Source of the DNA: Anisodus tanguticus | Taxonomy: Eukaryota; Streptophyta; Magnoliopsida; Solanales; Solanaceae | Direction of reading: 5' to 3' | DNA length: 64,000 nucleotides | Assembly (NCBI GenBank): GCA_034509755.1 | Contig: CM067555.1 | Span: 47,450,255 to 47,514,254, forward strand | Shown here: positions 44,956 to 55,560 of the stretch, piece after piece | Numbering within the stretch: the first letter of the stretch is position 1 | How the letters are laid out: each line of letters begins with the position of its first letter | Program-made: the position numbers and the translations under genes | Notes under the pieces: generated by a model | Database searches by the model: none | Told to the model about the DNA's origin: nothing | What the model saw: the letters and a program-made list of their open reading frames with translations, nothing else

Positions 44956-45950
44956 CGAGTGCTTTCAAGGCCGGGTACGTTATTGTTACCGTCCGAAGTG
45001 TTTGTCGTTTTTATCGGATGACAAATTGATTCCTTAACTAAGCGATTTGGGCCGGAAGCGGAACTCTAACATCCAGTAATGGGTTTCCCAACTACTTTAG
45101 AAAGTGTTAGGCTGGTGGGTGTGTAAACTAAGTGGTAAGAAGCATAAATATAGCTAGAGTGCAATAAAAACGGTAAAGGTAGAATGAAGATAAATAAAGA
45201 TAGATAAAATTTGAGTTGTTTGATTGATTGTATTGTGTTGTCTATATACAAAGAATGATCCTATTTATAGTACAAAAAAAGAAAAAAAAATTGTACAATG
45301 TGATCCCCCCATATCAGCCATCAAGTAACCCACTAAGTTCAATGGCCGACTATGGGGGAGGTGATGCCGATTTTCCCGCCCTCTACTCCTCTTGCTCGGA
45401 TAATGGCCCTTCCTTTTAGCTGTTGTTGGCCGTTGCCGCTTCTAGGGGTCCAAAAACCCTTTTAACTTGGTCGTTGAGGCGTCTGCATCTGAGTGGGTCC
45501 CAGTCGTACCTCTAACTAACAACTCGGCTAAGATACCTTAGTAGCCGATGAAGTTCTTGTAGTCTAGGGCTAATAATAAATTCGGCTCTGAAACAGTTCG
45601 GCTGTCACTGAATTCGGCTAAACACTTAAATTACTTTTGAGTATTAACAATTGCCCCCGTACATTAACTCGAGTGTGAATGTTGAGTTGATGTATCCGAA
45701 AGTAGTCATCGTTTCAGTTTGACAGCCGCGCATGTCACTTCAATCGTCTCATCTCCAGTGCATGCAATGATAATCACTTCTTGAAATGTGTTTCCCCTTT
45801 AACCGAGGCATCTCCATTACCACGAGTTGGCTCTGATGATTTTTGGTCGTGCTTTTAAAAAATAATAAATTAATCTCAGTCGCGCCTCTGAAGGTTATTT
45901 TAAGGAAAGGTATCAACTGAGGGTGATATCTTCTGGGTGGATGTTTTTTT
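44442..45950. other. HMGS far-upstream region, no gene
   Basis: A short interspersed fragment (ggcggattcaggattttcac, about 44648-44760) resembles a Solanaceae SINE/MITE. An (AT)n run lies at 44924-44952. From 44960 to 45950 the sequence is less AT-rich and includes attgcccccgtacattaac; it may be the remnant of a retroelement that carried the tandem array at 45951, but no coding sequence is seen. Confidence 0.4.
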
Positions 45951-48006
45951 GTCGTTATTCAATAGTCCAAGTGACGTAATTCTAGCCGAAAGGTTGCAGT
46001 CGCCACTACAAGTGTCAGAATGATGTAATTCCAACCGAAAGGTTGCAATCATTGTTCAAACATCCGAGTGAAGTAATTTCAACCGGAAGGTTGTAGTCGC
46101 CACTCCAAGTGTCAGAATGAAGTAATTCCGACCAAAAAAGTTGCAGTCGCCACTCCAAGTGTTAGAGTGACATAATCCGACTGAAAATATTGCAATCGTT
46201 ATTCAAATATCTGAGTGACGTAAATCCTGCTGAAATGTTGTAGTCATCACTCCAAGTGTCAGAATGATGTAATTCCGGCCGAAAGGTTGCAGTCGTCATT
46301 CAAAAGTCCGAGTGATGTAATTCCAGCCGAAAAGTTGTAGTCGCCACTCCAAGTGTCAGAATGACATAATTCCTGCCGAAAGGTTGCAGTCATTATTCAA
46401 AAGTCAGAGTGACGTAACTCCGGGCGAAAGGTTGTAGTCGCTACTCCAAGTGTCAAAATGACTTAATTCCGGCCGAAAGGTTGCAGCCCTTATTCAAAAA
46501 TCTGAGTCACATAATTCCAATCAAAAGGTTGCAGTCTCTACTCCAATTGTCAGAATGACATAATTCTGACCGAAAGGTAGCAATTGTAATTCAAAAGTCT
46601 GAGTGACGTAATTCCGGCCGAAATGTTGCAGTCTCCAGTCCAAGTGTCAGAATGATGTAATTCCGATCGAAAGGTTGAAGTCATTATTCAAAAGTCTGAG
46701 TGACGTAATTCTAGTCAAAAGGTTGTAGTCGCCAATTTAAGTGTCAGAATGACGTAATTCCAACAAAAATGTTGGAGTAGTTATTCAAAAGTCTGAGTGA
46801 TGTAATTCCTACTGAAATGTTGCAGTCATTACTTCAAGTGTCAGAATGATGTAATTCTGGCCGAAAGGTTGCAATTATTATTTAAAGGTTGGAGTGATGT
46901 AATTCCAGCCGAAAGGTTGTAGTCACCACTCTAAGTGTCAGAATGTCTTAATTTTTGTCGAAAGGTTCCAGTCGCCACTACAAGTGTCCAAATGACGTAA
47001 TTACGATCGAAAGGTTGCAATCGTCATTCAAAAGTCCGAGCGATATAATTTTGGATGAAAGGTCGCAGTCGCCACTCCAAGTGTTAGAATGACTTAATTC
47101 CTGCCGAAAAGTTGCAGTCGTTATTTAAAAATTTGAGTGATGTAATTTCGATCGAAAGGTTGCAATCGTCACTCCAAGTGTCAGAATGACGTAATTCTGA
47201 CCAAAAGCTTGCAGTCGTTATTCAAAAGTCTGAGTGATGTAATTCCGACCGAAAGGTTGTGGTCGTTATTCAAAAATACGAGTGATGTAATTCTGACCGA
47301 AAGGTTGTTGTTGCCACTTCAAGTGTCAAAATGACATAATTCCGACCGAAAGGTTGCAGTCGTTATTCAAAAGTTCAAGTGACGTAATTTCGGCCGAAAG
47401 GTTGCAGTCGCCACTCTAAGTGTTACAATGACGTAATTCCGGCAGAAAAGTTGCAGTTGTTATTCAAAAGTCTGAGTGACGTAATTCGAGCTGAAAGGTT
47501 GCAGTCGCCACTCCAAGTGTGAGAATGACGTAATTCTGACCGATGCAATCGTTATTCGAAAGTCCGAGTGATGTAATATCATTCAAAAGGTTGTAGTTGT
47601 CACTCCAAGTGTCAAAATAACGTAATTCCACCTAAAAGGTTGTAGTCGTTATTCGAAAGTCTGAGTGATGTAATTCCAACCGAAAGGTTGTAGTCGCCAC
47701 TCCAAGTGTCAGAATGACGTAATTCTAGTCGTAAGGTTACCGTCATTATTCAAAAATCTGAGTGATGTAATTCTGTCCGAAAGGTTGCCGTCGCCACTTC
47801 AAGTGTCAAAATGACGTAATTCCGACCTAAAGGTTGCAATCGTTATTCAAAAATCCGAGTGACGTAAATCCGGCCGAAAGGTTGATGTGTCCACTCCAAG
47901 TGTTTGAATGACGTAATTCCATCTGAAAGGTTGCAGTAGTTATTCAATAGTCCAAGTGACGTAATTCCAGTCGAACGGTTCCAGTCGCAACTCCAAGTGT
48001 CAGAAT
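45951..48006. repeat. Tandem array of ~97-bp dimeric repeat with TGACGTAA motifs
   Basis: About 21 repeats of two alternating ~48-bp halves. Half A: gtcgccactccaagtgtcag + aatgacgtaattccggccga + aaggttgca. Half B: gtcgttattcaaaagtccga + gtgacgtaattccggccgaa + aggttgta. Each half contains TGACGTAA, frequently decayed to TGATGTAA or TGACATAA. Units diverge by point changes, with occasional lost halves (for example near 47245 and 47535). The array starts and ends cleanly. Origin is unknown; arrays of this kind occur in 3' regions of some plant retroelements. Confidence 0.93.
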
Positions 48007-48033
48007 TAATAAAAAAACTAGACCGAACTAGGG

Positions 48034-48200
48034 GTGAGCATAATAACTGAAAAATCGAAAAACCAGACCGAACTGAATTAATTCTGGTTCTTTGATTTTC
48101 AATTTATTTCTCGGTGTATACTATTAAAAAATAAAAAAACTGAAGTAACAGATTGAAGTTTTTAAAAACCGAACCAAAGTCCGAACATCCGCTGCTAATT
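48034..48200 (+). repeat. One end of a hAT-like MITE (TAGGGGTGAGCA)
   Basis: TAGGGGTGAGCATAATAACTG followed by repeated ccgaac/aaaaccgaacc-type words, a typical terminus of a Solanaceae hAT-like MITE. The other end was not found. Confidence 0.45.
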
Positions 48201-48538
48201 AAGTGTATACATATCAATCAATTGAAAATCAAATATGCTAATCTAAAAAATTACCAGGACTAAAATTAAAATTTAAAGATATTTGAGGGATTAAAAGTGC
48301 TAATATCTCTATATAGAAACATTAGATTCCACGAGGAGTAGTCCAATCTTAATTTGCAAAAAAAAAAAAAAAAAATGAAGCTGGGGTCAAGGTTGGCTGT
48401 CAAGTGTATGACAGATGTGGGATCTTTTTTTTAAACTACTTTATTAAATATATCTTGAAAAGTGACAAAAACAGATATAGATCTGCTATTTTTCCATGTA
48501 ACTTTTGAAACTGAAAATTCTCTTTTTTATTCAGATAT

Positions 48539-48595
<57 letters not shown>

Positions 48596-48596
48596 A
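48539..48596. repeat. Compound microsatellite (TA)n(TG)n(AG)n
   Basis: Uninterrupted TA, then TG, then AG dinucleotide runs. It is likely length-polymorphic. Confidence 0.9.
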
Positions 48597-49420
48597 TTTT
48601 TTTTTGAAATAAAATCAGGTGGTAAGATCAAATTTTAAATCTTCAAAAACTTTAAAAATCACAACAATTCGTATTTGTTTTATTCTATATGATACTCTTT
48701 TATTTTAGTTTATTTTTAAAAATCTTAATATATTTGTATATTTGAAAACCTTTGGAACACTTTGTACAAAATTATTATGGCAAACCTAAAAACATAAGAT
48801 TTTAAGAATTATTTTCTTTATGTTATATACATATTTAGTCAATGTATTAAAGTCATCTTAATGAAAAAATATATTTTAAAGTACCCAATACAGAAATACC
48901 AATTAAAGTTACTTTTTTCAAGAAACTATAAAACGTCAAAGTAAAATATATTTTTCCATTCACTGATTTAAAATTGATAAAAACTTACTCGCACTCAATA
49001 TTTATATTAAATCATATAAATTTAATATGATTAAGTCATAAATTAAAATGAAAATATGCATTAATAATTGAGAGATATGAGTGTCTATAAGAACATATGT
49101 CATGTACAGGCGCTAATCCAGAGAATAACATAGATCATCTCATTTTGCATAAAATGTAAAGTTTAAAGTTAAATTATTATTAAATAAAAAAATATATCAT
49201 TCTTTATGAGATAGATTAAAAAAGAAAGTTAATCATTTTTTTTGGGACAGAGAAAATAGTTTTTGTTCAAATAATATTTATTAAAATATCTATTTAATAT
49301 TTGCTTGTAAATCTAGTTATTATAATTTGAGTTCGTTGTAAGAACTCATAAACTTCAAATTTTCAATTATGAATCCACTCATGGTCATGTATTTATTGAA
49401 TTAGTATAAACTGAATATAA
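48597..49420. other. AT-rich intergenic sequence, nothing recognised
   Basis: More than 75 percent A+T by eye; no gene, terminal repeats or conserved motif found. Confidence 0.4.
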
Positions 49421-49580
49421 GTTTTTAATCTTCAAATTCTATAAACGTCTGCGGAATATTTTATTTGTTTATTTTCTCCAAAAAGTCTGCGGAATAGCAA
49501 AATGGAAAATTCTCACCTTCGCGGTAGGCACAGCTTAGAAGAGGGAGACATCAATTAGTATAAATATGTGACTGAAACAT
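49421..49580 (+). promoter_or_regulatory. Inverted duplicate of the HMGS promoter, orphan
   Basis: Reads gtttttaatcttcaaatt, GTCTGCGGAATATTTTATTT, the second GTCTGCGGAATA, AAAATGGAAAATTCTCA, TTCGCGGTA(G)GCACAGCTTAGAAGA and GTATAAATATGTGACTGAAA (TATA at 49559-49566). It matches the reverse complement of 44276-44436 with few changes. No HMGS exon follows; downstream is AT-rich sequence and a MITE. Confidence 0.85.
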
Positions 49581-49705
49581 GTGAAAATCTCCACACAAAT
49601 TTGACAATCAATAAGTAGAGAAATTAAACTTGATCATAGATTTTTAATGATTAGCCTATTAGTTGCTTTAAATTAGCTGAGGATGATAAGTCGATAAATT
49701 TGATA

Positions 49706-49973
49706 CTCCCTCGTTCACTATTACTTGTCCACCGTTAATTTTTTTTTAATTTTTACTTGTCAAATTTAGCATATATATATTAAGATAAAAATACTTTCTT
49801 TTTTCTTTTTTATCCATAACATTAATTACTCATTTTAAATTATTTTTCAATTCATTAAAATTGCACCAATTAATATAGATACTATAGTAAATTATGCACT
49901 TTATTAATTATTACTATATTTCTTAAGGAGTATTTAAAATTCATAGGGAACAAGTAAAAGTGAACAGAGGGAG
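49706..49973. mobile_element. Stowaway-like MITE, 268 bp
   Basis: Left end CTCCCTCGTTCACTATTACTT and right end (reversed) CTCCCTCTGTTCACTTTTACT, flanked by TA on both sides (49704-49705, 49974-49975). No coding capacity. Related fragment at 42229-42410. Confidence 0.85.
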
Positions 49974-49994
49974 TACATACGTAATGATCACTGA

Positions 49995-51106
49995 ATACAA
50001 CAACAACAACATTCCAAAAAATCCCACAACGTACAAGCAAAGACCTTTCCTCTACCTTGAGAAATACCGATCGAAACACAAGCAAAGCAAGAGAAATGGT
50101 TAGACCCGGACAAAAAATTTAAAGTAGTATGACAATGATGGTAACAAAAGCGGATAAGTCATGATAAAGAATTCTGAAAAAAAAGAGCAATAACTAACGC
50201 AAGTAGATAAGATAAACAAAGTATACGAAAGAACACACAACAACATGAATCAAACGACAGGGGACTATAAAGCAATATTGCGCCTACTAGTACGATAGGC
50301 TAAGCAGATCTACAATAATATCATTACAACTACCAGTATGTAAGCGTAAGTAGGACTACACGCTCAACTACCTACTACCTTTCCACCCTAATACGTGTCC
50401 TCTACAATCCCCTATCTAAGGTCATGTCCTCATTAAGTTGCACCTGCGCCATATCCCGTCTAATCACCTCTCCCCAATACTTCTTCGGCCTACCTCCACC
50501 CCCTCCTGAACTCGTCCATAGCCAACCTCTCACACCTCCGCACTGGGGCATTTGTGTCTCTCCTCTGCACATGCCCGAACCATCTCAATCTCGCTTCCCA
50601 CATCTTATCCTTCACCGAGGCCACTCTCACTTTGTCCCGGATATCATCATTTCTAATCTTATCCCTCCTTGTATGCCCACACATCCATCTCAACATCATC
50701 ATCTCCACAACTTTCATCTTTTGAATGTATGAAGTCTTGACTGACCAACACTCCACCCCATACAACATAGTCGGTCTAACCACCACCTTATAAAACTTGC
50801 TTTTAAGTTTTGGTGGCACCTTTTTATTGCACAATACTCCAAAAGCAAGCCTCATTTCATTCACCCTGCACCAATACGATGTGTGACATCATCATCAATC
50901 TCTTCATTCCCTTGGATAATGGACCCGAAATACTTTACACTTCCCTTCTTTGGAATGACCTAAGTACCTAGCCTCACCTCCACGCTTGTCTCAAGGTTGC
51001 TCCCCTTACTGAACTTGCACTCCAAGTATTCTGTCTTAGTCCTACTGAGCTTGAACCCTTTAGACTCCAGAGTCTGTCTCCAAACCTCCAGCTTAGTGTT
51101 CACTCA
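49995..51106 (-). mobile_element. RTE-type LINE, 3' part
   Basis: Minus-strand LINE ending in a (GTT)n tail at about 49995-50010, with a 3' tail matching that of 21259-21916. Coding sequence runs upstream to 51106, where a Gypsy LTR begins. The 5' part of the LINE is therefore missing or displaced beyond the Gypsy insertion. Confidence 0.82.
50490..51106 (-). pseudogene. LINE (RTE) reverse transcriptase, C-terminal part
   Basis: Minus-strand reading includes SKGFKLSRTKTEYLECKF (about 51055-51000), then LAFGVLCNKKVPPKLKSKFY, RPTMLYGVECWSVK, MMMLRWMCGHTRRDKIRND, WEARLRWFGHVQRRDTNAP and RRCERLAMDEFRRG. This is the thumb and C-terminal region of a plant RTE reverse transcriptase. The catalytic YADD region is not present. 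A frame change occurs near 50870. No intact ORF. Confidence 0.83.
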
Positions 51107-53086
51107 TGTAACACCCCGTACTTTCGGGCTATGGTTTGAATAGCTAGACATATGTAAGTAGACTCGTGGAAGATTCGTGTCATATTCACGTATGCAAACA
51201 AGGGACTTAGTATATACAAGGATGCGGTCCCGAAATAATTTAAGATTTTAAAGTGTGACACCGAAGACTAGAAATGATATCTAGTGTATAGCGAAAGAGG
51301 CTATGGACTAATGTTTTATCACACGACCATGATAATGAGTATATGAAGTGTGTTGAAAATGATTATTGTTCAAGTGAATTGAGTGCAAAAATTAATTATG
51401 TGGGTAATTGGTTAAATGTTAGGATACTGGGAGAGTAAAGAATGAATTATGGTATTAATTGAATTTTATGGATAAGTGGCTAAATGGTTAAGTAATAAGG
51501 TTGGTAACATGTGACACATGGCAACGCAAGAAGTTAGTGACTAGTTATATATAGGTGGTGGTGGCTTTCATAAACCTCAATTTAGTTAGCAAATGTGATT
51601 TAGTATTAATGGTAGCAAACATTGGACAACTTCTAATGAGAATAGTGTGCAACGATTTCACTTCCTTCTTTTAGTAGCAGCAACGTAAGCTAGCAAACAT
51701 AAATATCAATCTCATTTTTCTTATTAGTTAGATGGATTTTCTTTAAGAATTAAATAAGCAGAAAGATTGTTATGAATTGAGGAAGAAGAAGTCGGGCAGA
51801 AGCAAAGGAAAACATGGCAGCAACCTCACGTCTCATTTCATTTAAGTGCTTCTTGTTTCTTGTAAGCTCGAGCCATAGTAGTTGGTTCTTTCATCTTTAA
51901 AAATTGAATTTACGCAGAAGGGGATCAGATCATAATTTTTGAAGGATCGAAAAGTAAGGTGTGTTAAGGCAAATCCTTCTTTCTTTTGGCATGTTCTAAG
52001 TACGAAACGTAAACGTGATATTATCCTATAAATGATTCTACTCTTAGTAGTTAATGATGTTCATGTTATTAATTTCTATATTCAAAACATGTCTAAATAT
52101 GTTCCTAAATCCTTATTGAGGTATATGAGAAATATGTTAATGTTCATAATGTTAATCGGAGGTGTAACAACATTACGTCACTCCGATAAACTCAGAGTAT
52201 CTTAGTATCATTCATGCATTATATTCATGTATTACCATTGACCTCAAAGGTGTTATATACACTACTATATAGTATGCATTATATATATGAATGGGGTATG
52301 AAAATAAGGGAAGACGTTATATACGCACACCACCTGCAATTGGTACAGATATACGATGATGATTATGTCCATAGAGGCCGATATGATATGATGAGATGCC
52401 CATAGAGGCTTGATGGCATTATATACGCATATGTATATGTATGACCAGCATTGTGCATGACACTTAGGCATATTATGGCCCTTAGAGGCATTCTCAAGTA
52501 TGACACTTAGGTATTATGGTTGTTTCTTGTCTCGTTTCTTGTCTCAGGTTACTTTTATGTCTCTATTATTCTATTCTTCATGCCTGACATACTCGGTACA
52601 TCAGTCATACTGATGTCCCTTTTATCGTGGGACGCTGTGTTTTATGCCCGCAGGCTCAGCTAGACAGGGCGACGGTCCGCACTAATAGGTTGCTGATTCA
52701 GCTGATATTGGAGCACTCTACTTATTCCAGAGTTGCAGTCTAGTCATGGTACGATATTATTGATATGCATAGGGGTATGGTGGGGCCCTGTCCCGACCTT
52801 ATGATGTTACATACTCTTTAGAGGCTTGTAGACAATTGTCCTGTGTATAGTAGTCGTGTGTGGCCTTGTCGGTCTTAGTATGTATATATGCATGTGTTGA
52901 GTTCTTCTGTTTGTAAGATTTTACGTAGCTCCTTTCTAGTTTATCATTTCTATGTGTCAGCAGGGTACTTTATGTCATCCCTCGGGGCCCATGATTAATT
53001 ATGGTTAGAGGTTAAATATATGATTAGTGGTGCTCGACAAGTAAGGACCGGGTGCCCGTCATGGCCCTCCGATTTAGGTCGTGACA
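51107..53086 (+). repeat. 5' LTR of a Ty3/Gypsy element (Del/Tekay-like), 1.98 kb
   Basis: Begins TGTAACACCCCGTACTTTCGG and ends CCTCCGATTTAGGTCGTGACA, standard ends of Del/Tekay-type chromovirus LTRs. The left flank is the LINE (actca would be the left target duplication). The 3' LTR is not found in this window, so the element is truncated. Confidence 0.82.
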
Positions 53087-53090
53087 AACT

Positions 53091-53102
53091 TGGTATAAGA
53101 GC
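53091..53102 (+). other. Gypsy primer-binding site, mutated
   Basis: TGGTATAAGAGC five bases after the LTR end; intact relatives have TGGTATCAGAGC (initiator Met tRNA). Confidence 0.7.
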
Positions 53103-54000
53103 AGGTCTATCCTAGGGAGTCTACAAGTTGTGTCTAGTAGAGTTTTGTTTATGGGTGTGTTGTGCACCACACTTATAGACATGAGGCTACAGGGCATCTA
53201 GGATAATGGTTTCCTTCCTTCTTGATCTAGAATCGTGCTATAGAGCTGAATTGTAAGAATTCTTTCTGCAAACCTCATCGTGTTTATGATTACAACAATG
53301 CCTTCTTCCAATAAGGCTATGATTAGTAGGGAGATTAAGGATGTATTGAGTGTAAATGTGAGTAGTATGCTCTCTATTGAGACAAACCCATCGGAGGATA
53401 TGAGTAAGTTGTTGTCCCATGTATCGACGAATTTAGTAGTACCAAAGGAGTTGATGTAAGCTCCCGTACCATCAGTCCTACCACTGGCTCCGTCTCATAA
53501 GGATGTAAGGAGGGCGATGCAGGTATTGAATCAATTAGTTGCCTCCCAGGAACGACTTCATCCTAGAGCATCTCATAGAGATAGGCCCCTTGAGGGGTCA
53601 GGAAGCTCATAACCCATGGAGTTTATTATTCAGGAATTGTCGATATTTTAGAGGGTTCAAAGATGTCAATATCTCAGGGTCAAAGTTGTAAAGGTCGAGT
53701 GAGACCGCCTTGACCATCTTGTAGTCAGTATGGTCGAGCGCACGGATTATGCCACAAAGGTATAGGGGTTGGTTTAGTGTGGCAGCCATGACCACAACGT
53801 TCTGAAGTGTCCCAAGTTGATGCGCAAATATAAGGATAAGATGATTACAAGTTGTACAGATGAAAAGCAAATGACATCATGGGAAAGTTTAGTACGTTAT
53901 GAAAATCTACACGTTTTACAGTTACTCTTGTTGATTAGAAGAAGGGAATATGTTATGTACGTGAGACCTAAATTGTAATAACTTACCTAGAATAGATTGG
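53103..54000 (+). pseudogene. Degenerate Gypsy internal region (gag-like)
   Basis: Lies where gag should follow the primer site. An ATG at 53298 opens only 53 codons before a stop. Further short pieces (LNQLVASQERLHPRA, about 53525-53570; HDHNVLKCPKL, about 53790-53825) could derive from gag. Frames are interrupted repeatedly. I would not call a domain with confidence. Confidence 0.45.
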
Positions 54001-55312
54001 GAATTGTCCCAGGATATCATTAACGAGAATGGATTGCCACAATCAAATCATGTGTGAAGTGTGACCATCAGTAAATTTAAGAATATCACATAAAGTGACG
54101 TACCCATAATAGTGATCCCAAGTCATATACAAGGATCGAGTTATCCACGGTAGTGGAAGGGGACATAAGCCTCTCATCCGTGCGTAAAGGGCCAGATCGC
54201 GTATTATTTAGAATTACATGTATCAATGTTGGTAAGCTAATGCATGCTATAGGTATTGGACTGGTAAGGTCTTCGACTTCATTGTGCAACATGTTACAAT
54301 TCTAAATAACCTCTGGATAACAATAGGGACAATTGAGGAAGAGAACTATGGAGCAATCAAATAATGGTTGTAAGAAATATGAAAACAGTTAATAAGTATG
54401 AATGGAATTGTATGATCAAGTATCAAGACAGAAATGTTTTTTTTGACAAATAGAAGGAAGGATTATGATAAAAAGGATAAAGGTGGATAATATTATGGTT
54501 ATGCATGTTTCACAAAGGTATGGTTACTCCAGAAAAGTGTAAGGACCAATGGTAGATGAGGGGCAATAAAAACTCTTCGGCCAAGGGTAACGAACCTTTG
54601 ATGTTCAGGAAGATAGAATGAGAAATACTTTGAGATAAGAGACCTCCAAGGCAACTTGAAATAGAAATGTAAAGGTAAGATGAATGAGCACTCGGTTGAT
54701 AAGAAATCTAATAATGATGAGACAAGAAAGCTTGACAAGTCATTGGATCACCGTGAATTGGATCTAAACATATGAAACATTGGTTCCACAAAATATGCAG
54801 TCATACATCTCGGAAAGTAGGTAAACGGAAGTAACAATGAGTAAAGCTCGAGATTAGCACCTAAACAGATGAAAGGGCCAATGACGCCTATGGATACAAG
54901 GTAGACATTAAAGATATATGTAAAGAGATAATGACATTATAATAAAGATAAAATTTTAGGTAAATATAGATGTCTATGAGCATTTTGAACTGACCAATGG
55001 ATCTATGAGATAGATAAGGTAATGGGTGATCAAAGAAATCTTTTTCCAAAAGCGCCATTGATAGAAAGCCTTATCCATGAGGCAAGTGAAAGAATTCAAA
55101 TCTAAGTAAAATGACCAGGTTTGGATATAGTAGGTCAATGTCATGTAATGCAAATTCTTCAAAATCTTCCACGTATTGAATGAGGGAATAAGTTAACAAC
55201 CCATCTTTTAAGAAGTAGTAATGCCAAGATTGGAATCAGGAGCAATGTTTTGGGATTATGTATGGTCAAACCAAGAGATGAATAGTTCATATCTCATCCC
55301 ACATGCTACCCA

Positions 55313-55343
<31 letters not shown>

Positions 55344-55560
55344 ACATGTTACAAGGTTTAGAGAAACATTTGAAAACCCTAAAATCACTTGTGCAAGTCA
55401 GCCGCCACAAGATCCTCCAAGTACTTCAAGAACAAAGTTGTTTACAAGATGAAGGACCAGATCCCAACAATTGAATATGTCTATGTCCTTTAGTTTGTTT
55501 TGAGTCTTTGTCATTTTGTTCTTTATCGTAATCCTACACTAGCAGTAGAAACCACATCTT
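54001..55560. other. Unassigned, probably decayed retroelement sequence
   Basis: No reading frame of recognisable character. A compound TA/CA microsatellite lies at 55313-55343. Composition resembles the decayed Gypsy interior upstream, but no domain supports that. Confidence 0.35.

Noticed and set aside
44331..45419. Several 60-80-codon frames upstream of HMGS
   Set aside because: AT-rich or repeat sequence without conservation signs; one overlaps the promoter itself.
45951..48006. CRISPR-like array
   Set aside because: Repeats are contiguous dimers without unique spacers, in a plant nuclear context; this is a tandem repeat.
52214..52471. Overlapping short frames on both strands
   Set aside because: Inside the Gypsy LTR.
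53607..54738. Minus-strand frames of 60-90 codons
   Set aside because: Antisense to decayed Gypsy interior; no recognisable domain.
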